Shown here in pieces: positions 58,122 to 64,000 of a stretch of DNA of 64,000 nt; positions within the stretch are counted from its first letter, which is position 1; each line of letters starts with the position of its first letter. The notes beneath the pieces are model-generated. The model saw nothing but the letters and a program-made list of their open reading frames with translations, made no database searches and was not told where the DNA came from. This stretch comes from Armatimonadota bacterium (lineage in GTDB: Bacteria; Armatimonadota; UBA5829; DSUL01): positions 3,054,162 through 3,118,161 of the forward strand of contig AP024674.1 in the NCBI GenBank assembly GCA_025998755.1, given 5' to 3'. The position numbers and the translations under genes are program-made.

Positions 58122-59245
58122 CACAGCGGGTTCACCGGCTGACCATTGCGGCGCACCTCCCAATGGAGATGCGGCCCGGTGGACCACCCCGTGCTGCCCA
58201 CCCTGCCGATCACCTGTCCCTGGGACACCTCCTGTCCCACGCGCACCGACACCGACGAGCAGTGGGCATAGAGCGTGGAGACACCCCCGCCATGGTCTAT
58301 CGCCACCGTGTAGCCGTAGGCATCCATCCATCCGGCGATGATGACTGTCCCGGCGGCCGCGGCCCGGATTGGCGTGCCACTCGGAGCGGCGATGTCCACG
58401 CCGGTGTGCAGCTTGGTCTTCCTCAGGATGGGATGGTAGCGCATTCCGAATCCGGAAGTGATGCGGCCGCTGACGGGCCGGATGAACCCTCCCGTGAAGG
58501 CGGTCGCCAGTCTGCGCCTGCCTTCCGGCGTCTCCTGCATCCGCCGGATCATCGCTGCGATGCGCCGGGACTGACGGATCAGCTCGTCCAGGTGCCTCTC
58601 ATAGGCCACGCGATCCCGCCGGATGGCGTCATACTGCGCCCGCTGCATCCACGCCAGCTCACGCTCCTGCTGCTCCTGGGAAGCAAGCCGCGCCTGCAGC
58701 CCGTTGATCTGCATCACCTTGCGGCGCTGGGCTTCCTGCCGGCGCCGGATCTCGTTGCGGGACTCCCGGATCTCCTCCAGCAAGCGAAGGTCGCTTTCCA
58801 CGATCTGCTGGATCATCTTGGTGCGGGTAAGGGCGCTCCAAGTATCCTGCGTTGTCACGAGCGCCACCAGATAGGTGGGAGGCGGACACTTGTAAGCATC
58901 CTCCAGCCGCTGCGTCAGTGCGCGGCGCTTTTCATACAGGCGGGCCTCCATCCTCCCGAGCTCTGCCGAGATGGAGTGGAGCTGTCCGCGCGAGCGATGC
59001 AACTGCCTGCGGGTCTCCGCCAGGCTCAGGCGAGTGTCGTTCAGCTGCCGTTGCGTCTGAAAGAATTGGCTGCGCGCCATCCGCTCGCGCCGTCGTGCCT
59101 CCGCAAGTTGGGACCGCACCGCCTGGATGCGCTGCTGAACCGAGCCCAACTTCCGGTTGAACTCCGTAACACTCTGAGGAAACGCGACCGTCGAAACAGC
59201 CAGCAGACCGGCGGCCACCGCCGCCGCGTGGCGTCCTGCCCTCAT
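58121..59245 (-). CDS. EnvC-like murein hydrolase activator / M23 peptidase
   Basis: A 374-residue exported protein. ATG 59245 overlaps the ftsX stop (ATGA). It starts with a signal peptide (about 1-24), then about 215 residues of coiled coil (RKLGSVQQRIQAVRSQLAEA, RLSLAETRRQLHRSRGQLHS) and a C-terminal LytM/M23 domain (about 255-374: PVSGRITSGFGMRYHPILRK, KLHTGVDIAAPSGTPIRAAA, STGPHLHWEVRRNGQPVNPL). The zinc ligands HxxxD and HxH are all present, so unlike enteric EnvC the domain may be an active endopeptidase. The coiled coil is the part that contacts FtsX in known systems. Confidence 0.9.
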   Translation of the reverse strand: MRAGRHAAAVAAGLLAVSTVAFPQSVTEFNRKLGSVQQRIQAVRSQLAEARRRERMARSQFFQTQRQLNDTRLSLAETRRQLHRSRGQLHSISAELGRMEARLYEKRRALTQRLEDAYKCPPPTYLVALVTTQDTWSALTRTKMIQQIVESDLRLLEEIRESRNEIRRRQEAQRRKVMQINGLQARLASQEQQERELAWMQRAQYDAIRRDRVAYERHLDELIRQSRRIAAMIRRMQETPEGRRRLATAFTGGFIRPVSGRITSGFGMRYHPILRKTKLHTGVDIAAPSGTPIRAAAAGTVIIAGWMDAYGYTVAIDHGGGVSTLYAHCSSVSVRVGQEVSQGQVIGRVGSTGWSTGPHLHWEVRRNGQPVNPL

Positions 59246-60150
59246 TGCGCTGCGGCCTCCAGGGAGCTTTCCTTCAGATAGCGTCTGATGGAAAGATAGC
59301 TGGACAAAGCCCCGAGCCCCAGCCCGGCCGCCATCAGCAAGGCGGCCAGCTGCCACGGAGCTACCCCGCTGTCCAGGAACCGCGTGATGCTCTGCAGGTC
59401 GCCCGTCAGCGCCTCCAGGTAGGCGCCGGCCAGCCGGATGAGCACCAGCGCCAGCACCGCCCCCGCTCCGGCCAGCAGCATTCCTTCCAGCAGGAACGGA
59501 AACCGGATGAACGAGGGCCTTGCCCCCACCAGACGCATGATGGAGACCTCGCGCCGCCGGGCGTAGATGCCCAGCCGGATGGTGTTTCCGATGATGAACG
59601 CGCTGCCCAGGAACAGCACCACCGTGGCCACCGCGCCTGCAATGCCGACCACGCGCGCTAGCCCAGTGAAGAAGCGCACCTCGTTCTGCCGCCAGAGGAT
59701 GTCGTCCACCTCCGGAAGGTTGCGGATCCGGTTCTGCAGATCCCTTCCCATCCGGGGATCAGACATCCGGATTTTGAAGGAATCCAGGGCGGGATTGTAC
59801 AGCACGTCATCCATGCTGATTTCTTGCCCCAGCGAGCGTTTGAACTCCTGCCAGCCGCGCTCCTTGGAGATGAACGTCACGCTGGCGACCCCGGGCATGG
59901 CGGCCAGCGTTTCCTTCAACTTGCTGACCCGATCGGGAGGGGTGCCGCGCTTGACGTAGACGGCCATGTCGAACTCCTGGGGCAGCCTCTCGCAGGCGCG
60001 GTGCACAGCGATGGCAGTGAGCGCGAACCCCGCGGATATCGCCAGGCTGACCCCGGCCGTCAGCACGGCCGCTATGGCCATCAGGCGGTTGCGCCGGATG
60101 TTCGCCAGCGCCTCGATTACCAGGAACTCAACGCTGGACGGATTCAGCAT
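59242..60150 (-). CDS. ftsX: cell division ABC transporter permease FtsX
   Basis: A 302-residue inner-membrane protein with four helices: about 25-47, 175-198, 220-245 and 268-290. The large periplasmic loop between the first two (about 48-170, FDMAVYVKRGTPPDRVSKLK, LAAMPGVASVTFISKERGWQ, ALDSFKIRMSDPRMGRDLQN) is the FtsX hallmark that contacts EnvC/peptidoglycan hydrolases. VVLFLGSAFIIGNTIRLGIY and RREVSIMRLVGA are typical. Its ATG overlaps the ftsE end by 23 nt. Confidence 0.95.
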   Translation of the reverse strand: MLNPSSVEFLVIEALANIRRNRLMAIAAVLTAGVSLAISAGFALTAIAVHRACERLPQEFDMAVYVKRGTPPDRVSKLKETLAAMPGVASVTFISKERGWQEFKRSLGQEISMDDVLYNPALDSFKIRMSDPRMGRDLQNRIRNLPEVDDILWRQNEVRFFTGLARVVGIAGAVATVVLFLGSAFIIGNTIRLGIYARRREVSIMRLVGARPSFIRFPFLLEGMLLAGAGAVLALVLIRLAGAYLEALTGDLQSITRFLDSGVAPWQLAALLMAAGLGLGALSSYLSIRRYLKESSLEAAAQ

Positions 60151-60823
60151 GGTAGTACGCTCTCTGCTCGTCGCGAGCGATGCCGTTCAGATCCAGAGCG
60201 ACCACCCTCCTGCGCATCCGGTTCACCATCTCGCTGTCATGAGTGGACATCAGCACCGTGGAGCCCCGCAGGTTGATCCGCTCCAGCAGTTGCATTATCT
60301 CCCAGGATGTATCCGGGTCCAGGTTGCCCGTCGGCTCGTCCGCCAGCAGAATGGGAGGGTCCGTGACCAGCGCCCGGGCGATGGCCGTCCGCTGCTGCTC
60401 CCCGCCGGAAAGCTGGGACGGGAAGGAGTCGCACCGGTGCGTCAGCCCCACCAGCTCCAGAAACTCCGGCACACGTCTGCGGATCTGGCGCGCCGATGCT
60501 CCAGTGACGCGGAGAGCGAACGCGATGTTCTCCCAAACCGTCCTGTCCGGCAGCAGGCGGAAGTCCTGGAACACCACGCCCACCTTGCGCCGCAGCCGCC
60601 AGACCTCCCCGTCCGGGATGGCTCCCACGTCCTGCCCGTCCACCAGCACGGTTCCCTCCGTTGGGACCTCTTCGCGGTAGATCAGTTTCAGCAGGCTGGA
60701 TTTCCCCGTCCCGGTCGGCCCCACGATGAAGACGAATTCCCCTTTCTCCACACGGAGGTTTATCCCGCGCAGTGCCAAAACTCCATTGGGATAGATGAGG
60801 GAAACGCCGCGGAACTCGATCAT
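60128..60823 (-). CDS. ftsE: cell division ATP-binding protein FtsE
   Basis: A 231-residue ABC ATPase that drives FtsX conformational change. Start [20 protein letters not shown]; Walker [10 protein letters not shown] (residues 35-43); Q-loop VVFQDFRLL; signature [15 protein letters not shown]; Walker B with [15 protein letters not shown]; switch His in STHDSEM. All are standard. No Shine-Dalgarno precedes ATG 60823 and a good promoter lies 12 nt upstream, so the mRNA may be leaderless. It is first in the ftsEX-M23-amidase operon. Confidence 0.96.
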   Translation of the reverse strand: MIEFRGVSLIYPNGVLALRGINLRVEKGEFVFIVGPTGTGKSSLLKLIYREEVPTEGTVLVDGQDVGAIPDGEVWRLRRKVGVVFQDFRLLPDRTVWENIAFALRVTGASARQIRRRVPEFLELVGLTHRCDSFPSQLSGGEQQRTAIARALVTDPPILLADEPTGNLDPDTSWEIMQLLERINLRGSTVLMSTHDSEMVNRMRRRVVALDLNGIARDEQRAYYHAESVQR

Positions 60824-60835
60824 GACAGCCAGGTC

Positions 60836-60864
60836 AGTATGCCAGATTCCCGGATGCCCGTCAA
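60836..60864 (-). promoter_or_regulatory. promoter for ftsE, possibly leaderless
   Basis: On the minus strand TTGACG (60864-60859), a 17-nt spacer, and CATACT (60841-60836; 4 of 6). The -10 ends 12 nt before the ftsE ATG, which lacks a ribosome binding site, so transcription probably starts very near the start codon. Confidence 0.5.
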
Positions 60865-60919
60865 CGCGCCGCAGCCGCATTCCGGCGCGCCTAGCCAGCA
60901 GGGTCGGGAGGCGCTCCGG

Positions 60920-62401
60920 ATGACGCTGCCAGCCCGTCTGATGCTGGGAGCGGCCGGCGGAGCGGCGTTCGGCGCGTCACAGATCATGGTGGATTACGGC
61001 GCGCTGGTGTGGCTCTCCTTCGTGCTGCTGGGATTGGCCTTCGGCGGCGCCTCGAGACGTCAGGCCGCTTCGAGCGTGCTGGTTTGGACGCTGATTGGCT
61101 ATGGCGCTGGACTCTGGTGGGTCACCGTGTTCGGCCTGCTGCCCTGGGCCATTCTAACGCTATGGCAGGCGGCGTTCCTCGCTCCTGCGGGGCTGGTTGC
61201 CGGAGGATTGCGCGGGGGCGGCCGTCCGTTTGCCGCTGCGGCCGGAGTGGCGGCAATGGTGGCGCTGGGAGAATGGCTGGCGGGTAGCGGTCCGGCCGGT
61301 ATCGCGATGGCCACCGCCTCCGGGCCCCTGGCCCGCAATCTGGCCGCAGTGCAATGGGCTTCGGTGTTCGGTGCACCCGGCCTGTCGTTCCTTGTGGCCT
61401 TCTGCGGGCTGGCGGCTGGTCTTTCTCTTGTCTCACGCAGGCCGGGGGCGTTCGTGACGGGCCTCGCCTTGCCGGGGATCCTGCTGGTCGCCGGTTGGGC
61501 GCTGCGTGAGACTGCGCCGCCTGCACGAGGGCATCTCAAAGTGGCAGCGGCACAGGGCATGACCGCACCCGGCTTTGAGAAGCCCCTCCCGCCGCGAGAG
61601 ACCTTGCAGGTGTATTTCGAACTGTCGGCGCGTGCGCGGATGGAGCACGGAGCGAAACTGGTTCTCTGGCCGGAGACCGCCTGCCCGGGGCTGCCCTTCC
61701 AGGACGAGCCACTTCTGGAAGCGCTCAAGTCCGCGTTCCGCGAGCTGGGAATGGCGGCCATCATCGGCGCTCAGAACAGTCCGCAAGAGCCGGGCTCGGA
61801 CCCTTCTCCGAGGAATGTGGCTCTGGGCATCAGCCGAGAAGGGCGTGTTGATGGGGCCTATGAAAAGCAGCGTCTGGTGCCCTTCGGTGAGTATGTGCCT
61901 TCGGGCCGCTTGAGCGGACTGGCGCGGCTGTGGCGTGGAGACGCCCGGGACTACCGGCCCGGCGGCCGCTGGCCGCCCATGCCTCTAGAGGGAGCGCGGA
62001 TCGGCGTGCTGATCTGCTCCGAGACCATGTTCACCCATCTGGCGGCGCTGCGCGTCCGGGAAGGAGCCACGCTGCTTGCAGTGTTGAGCAACGACAGCTG
62101 GTTCGGCCGCGGCCCGGCGACGGAGCAGCTGGCACGGACCTGCATTCTGCGGGCGGTGGAGTTCCGGCGGTCGCTGGCCAGAAGCGCAGAGTCGGGGTAT
62201 TCCCTCATGATCGCTCCTGACGGACGGATCGTGGCGCAATCCGCGCTGATGCGGCGGTGTGTCGTGGCGGCCTCACTGCCGATCGTGGATGGGCTGAGCA
62301 TTTACTCCCGACTGCTTCCGGGTCTTCCGTTGATCCTCACGGCGGTGGCTGTGGCGGCTTTCGCCGTCTGTGGCGCGCGAGATAATGCCGGAAACCGGTA
62401 A
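60920..62401 (+). CDS. lnt: apolipoprotein N-acyltransferase
   Basis: A 493-residue inner-membrane enzyme that adds the third acyl chain to lipoproteins. I prefer ATG 60920, after GGGAGG, because the first membrane helix begins there; in-frame ATGs at 60839 and 60854 add only polar residues. The N-terminal 200 residues contain several hydrophobic segments. The nitrilase domain has the catalytic triad Glu252 (LVLWPETACPG), Lys316 (YEKQRLVPFGEYVP) and Cys366 (IGVLICSETMF); LLAVLSNDSWFG and RSAESGYSLMIAPDGR are also typical. Presence of Lnt supports a double-membraned cell. Divergent to ftsE. Confidence 0.93.
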   Translation: MTLPARLMLGAAGGAAFGASQIMVDYGALVWLSFVLLGLAFGGASRRQAASSVLVWTLIGYGAGLWWVTVFGLLPWAILTLWQAAFLAPAGLVAGGLRGGGRPFAAAAGVAAMVALGEWLAGSGPAGIAMATASGPLARNLAAVQWASVFGAPGLSFLVAFCGLAAGLSLVSRRPGAFVTGLALPGILLVAGWALRETAPPARGHLKVAAAQGMTAPGFEKPLPPRETLQVYFELSARARMEHGAKLVLWPETACPGLPFQDEPLLEALKSAFRELGMAAIIGAQNSPQEPGSDPSPRNVALGISREGRVDGAYEKQRLVPFGEYVPSGRLSGLARLWRGDARDYRPGGRWPPMPLEGARIGVLICSETMFTHLAALRVREGATLLAVLSNDSWFGRGPATEQLARTCILRAVEFRRSLARSAESGYSLMIAPDGRIVAQSALMRRCVVAASLPIVDGLSIYSRLLPGLPLILTAVAVAAFAVCGARDNAGNR

Positions 62402-62432
62402 GCGCCGTTCTGCGTCATGGGAAATGCTGCTG

Positions 62433-62461
62433 TTGACGGACAGTGCTACTTACGCTAAAAG
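62433..62461 (+). promoter_or_regulatory. promoter for greA
   Basis: TTGACG (62433-62438), 17-nt spacer, TAAAAG (62456-62461; 4 of 6). It leaves a leader of about 95 nt before the ATG. Confidence 0.45.
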
Positions 62462-62562
62462 GATTCACCGGTTTTCCTGGGGTGCCGATTGAAGCCTGGT
62501 TTCCCTGACGAAGGAAAGCCGCACTGCGCCACACCGGCGCCGGGAACAGAGGGACTTGCCAG

Positions 62563-63039
62563 ATGCAGATCCGCCTGACAAGCGCCGCCATTAAGAAGAT
62601 CCAGGACGAGCTTGCTTTTCTCGAGTCGCGCGAGCGGCCCAGGGTCGCTGAGCGTATCAAGCAGGCGCGCGGCTACGGAGACCTGAGCGAGAATTACGAA
62701 TATCACGCGGCGAAGGAGGAGCAGGGCTTTCTTGAGGCCCGCATCCGGGAACTGCGCGCGGTGCTCAGCCGCGCCCAGGTGGTGGATGTTGACTCCCTTG
62801 CGGAAGGAGTCGTCGGGCTGGGCACGAAGGTCCGCGTCCGCCACCGTGAGTTCGACATGGAAGAGGAGTATACCATCGTCACGATGGTGGACGCCGACCC
62901 GGGAAGCAACAGGATCAGTGAACAGTCGCCCATTGGCAAGGCACTGATGGGTGCAAAGGTCGGCGATGTGGTGGAATACCGCGCGCCCGCCGGAGTCCAG
63001 ACGCTTGAAGTCTTGAGCGTGGAGCCTGCCGACGTCTGA
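62563..63039 (+). CDS. greA: transcription elongation factor GreA
   Basis: A 158-residue factor that rescues backtracked RNA polymerase. [20 protein letters not shown]; then [20 protein letters not shown] and [20 protein letters not shown], with the acidic tip DLSEN that positions the catalytic magnesium; the C-terminal domain has [40 protein letters not shown] and [13 protein letters not shown]. Standard length and motifs. The diverged paralogue is at 55937. Confidence 0.96.
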   Translation: MQIRLTSAAIKKIQDELAFLESRERPRVAERIKQARGYGDLSENYEYHAAKEEQGFLEARIRELRAVLSRAQVVDVDSLAEGVVGLGTKVRVRHREFDMEEEYTIVTMVDADPGSNRISEQSPIGKALMGAKVGDVVEYRAPAGVQTLEVLSVEPADV

Positions 63040-63083
63040 AACGGCCGCTCCGGCCCTCGGCCGTCTCCGAGGAGAAAACAGCC

Positions 63084-63266
63084 ATTAATGCCCTGATCGT
63101 CTACCATTCCCTTTACGGACACATTCACCGGATGGCTGAGGCCGTGGCCGAGGGCGTGCGGTCAGTTCCCGGCGCGCAGGCCCATCTCCGCCGCGTTCCC
63201 GAAACGCTACCGGAGGAAGTTCTGGAGAAGATGGGGGCGCTGGAGGCACAGTCGGCCATGCGGTAG
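63084..63266 (+). pseudogene. truncated WrbA/NAD(P)H:quinone oxidoreductase fragment
   Basis: Sixty residues in one frame: [59 protein letters not shown], then a stop. This is the flavodoxin-fold N-terminus of the WrbA family, with the FMN phosphate loop SLYGHI. The normal length is about 200 residues. The only possible start is ATT at 63084, placed 9 nt after GAGGAG, so the start may be a mutated ATG or a rare ATT. Similarity ends where the minus-strand glycoside-hydrolase fragment begins, so both genes are broken at one junction. Confidence 0.72.
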
Positions 63267-63421
63267 AACAGAATGGGGTCCCAGACCATCCTGTCGTATC
63301 CCCACCACTCCATTGGGGTGGGGTTCATCCCGAAGATCAGGGGCCGGTCGTTCGCGGCAGGCACGGCGCTCGCGGCGAGGATGGCCGCGCAACACAGCAC
63401 GGCCACCACGCAGGCCTTCAT
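63250..63421 (-). pseudogene. N-terminal fragment of a secreted TIM-barrel-like protein
   Basis: From ATG 63421 the minus strand encodes a signal peptide (MKACVVAVLCCAAILAASAV) and [34 protein letters not shown], the start of a glycosidase-type barrel. After MAD the frame reads into the reverse of the wrbA fragment and has no more family-like text (open to 63125). Thus only about 57 residues of the gene remain. It lies in tandem with the C-terminal part of a related protein at 63548. Confidence 0.65.
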
Positions 63422-63547
63422 CGCCTTCGCGATGGCGGTTCTCCTTCTGTTTCGCAGGCTCGCAGGCTAGGGGGTACATCTCCCCCTTATTCCACGATAC
63501 CGCAGCCGGCCCCCGGGGTCAAGCGCGAGGACGGAGGATGTCTCAGG

Positions 63548-64000
63548 TCACTCCGGGCAGGCGGTTCGCGCGCCTTCGTTCCAGTACCAGACAAACCAGT
63601 CCGCCAGCACGTCGTGATCGAAGCTCCTCCAGCCGCCCCACGCAGCCTGGCATCCCTGCTGATATAGAGTCACGCCCAGCACGTAAGGATCTTTGCGCAG
63701 TTCGCAGTCGTGCCACTTCAGCCAGTCCACGTACTTGCGCCAGGATCCCCGGGCTTTCCAGCCGCTGTGCTCCGCGTCACCGTATTCATCCACGCCGCCT
63801 TCGGTGAGCAGCAAAGGCAGATCCGCGAGGTCCGCATACTCTCCCGTGAATCCCCGGTACCAGAACCGGTAGCGGTGGGAGTAATGCTGCTCGATCTCCA
63901 GATCCTTGGTGTACTTGATGGTGTAAGAATGGTATGCCAGCGCTCCTCCGGCCTTCTTTGCGGCACGAAGCGCCGGGGCGAACTGCAGGATCTTGGCCAG
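63548..64000 (-). CDS. glycoside hydrolase-like protein, C-terminal part
   Basis: Open to the window end, 150 residues visible, start outside. The text LAKILQFAPALRAAKKAGGA, YHSYTIKYTKDLEIEQHYSH, RYRFWYRGFTGEYADLADLP, then LLLTEGGVDEYGD and YVLGVTLYQQGCQ looks like the end of a TIM barrel, with LLTEGG likely carrying the nucleophile Glu as in GH5/GH39-type enzymes. It ends in CPE and has no anchor. No frameshift is seen in this part. Substrate unknown. Confidence 0.68.
   Translation of the reverse strand: MAKILQFAPALRAAKKAGGALAYHSYTIKYTKDLEIEQHYSHRYRFWYRGFTGEYADLADLPLLLTEGGVDEYGDAEHSGWKARGSWRKYVDWLKWHDCELRKDPYVLGVTLYQQGCQAAWGGWRSFDHDVLADWFVWYWNEGARTACPE

Noticed and set aside
59966-60919. 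Long N-terminal extension of the lnt frame (to 59966)
   Set aside because: It runs antisense to ftsX and ftsE and has no membrane helix; the Shine-Dalgarno site and first helix support a start at 60920.
1-64000. tRNA, rRNA, CRISPR array or insertion sequence
   Set aside because: Read for cloverleaf patterns, regularly spaced repeats, and transposase motifs with terminal repeats; none was found. A computational scan would be more sensitive.

Overview
The window is GC-rich, gene-dense bacterial DNA with no tRNA, rRNA, CRISPR array or insertion sequence that I can see. It has a complete flagellar export and motor block, three PEP-CTERM sorting-signal proteins, an ECF sigma/anti-sigma pair, a type II secretion-like prepilin, Tat-exported Gfo/Idh/MocA and sulfatase enzymes, and an apolipoprotein N-acyltransferase. 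Together these suggest a free-living, motile, probably double-membraned heterotroph. An uncultured Armatimonadota-like lineage fits best, but that is inference from gene content only.

Layout. 1-981: end of a UDP-sugar pyrophosphorylase-like gene and a small membrane protein. 1228-2639: two tandem PEP-CTERM paralogues and a strong terminator. 2870-18443: flagellar operon flgE-flbD-motA-motB-fliL-fliM-[412 nt structured spacer]-fliN-fliO-fliP-fliQ-fliR-flhB-flhA-flhF-orf-fliA-orf-swrB-like, closed by a terminator. 18551-21807 (minus): ECF sigma factor, zinc-finger anti-sigma factor and a frameshifted TPR protein. 21970-31378: thioredoxin-like ferredoxin, AEC transporter, PcrA helicase, Gfo/Idh/MocA oxidoreductase, MFS transporter, LysM protein, epimerase and DapA-like aldolase. 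31388-38460: a protease-fold protein without its catalytic residues, a dual-specificity phosphatase, a large Ig-like secreted protein, a Tat oxidoreductase and ComF. 38453-44135: LOG protein, then a carbohydrate-related cluster on both sides of a symmetric divergent promoter (two glycosidase-like proteins on minus; prepilin and sulfatase on plus). 44268-52271: Cfa synthase, a third PEP-CTERM protein, an 881-residue Ig-like protein, isocitrate dehydrogenase, two secreted unknowns and MscL. 52472-57400: polysaccharide-deacetylase-like protein, DegT aminotransferase, divergent GreA and another oxidoreductase. 57480-62401: a tightly overlapped ftsE-ftsX-M23 peptidase-amidase operon with divergent lnt. 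62563-64000: canonical greA, then a junction where a wrbA fragment and a glycoside-hydrolase fragment are both cut at the same point.

How genes work together. The flagellar genes give the hook, the stator (MotAB), the switch (FliM/FliN), the whole membrane export gate (FliOPQR-FlhBA), the FlhF GTPase and the class-III sigma factor. A SwrB-like gene follows the sigma gene, as in Firmicutes. The ftsEX-M23-amidase operon looks like a self-contained septal peptidoglycan-splitting module. The most interesting items for follow-up are the hairpin-filled fliM-fliN spacer, this cell-separation operon, the palindrome lying on two opposed -10 boxes at 41941-41956, the degenerate protease and the rearrangement breakpoint near 63255.
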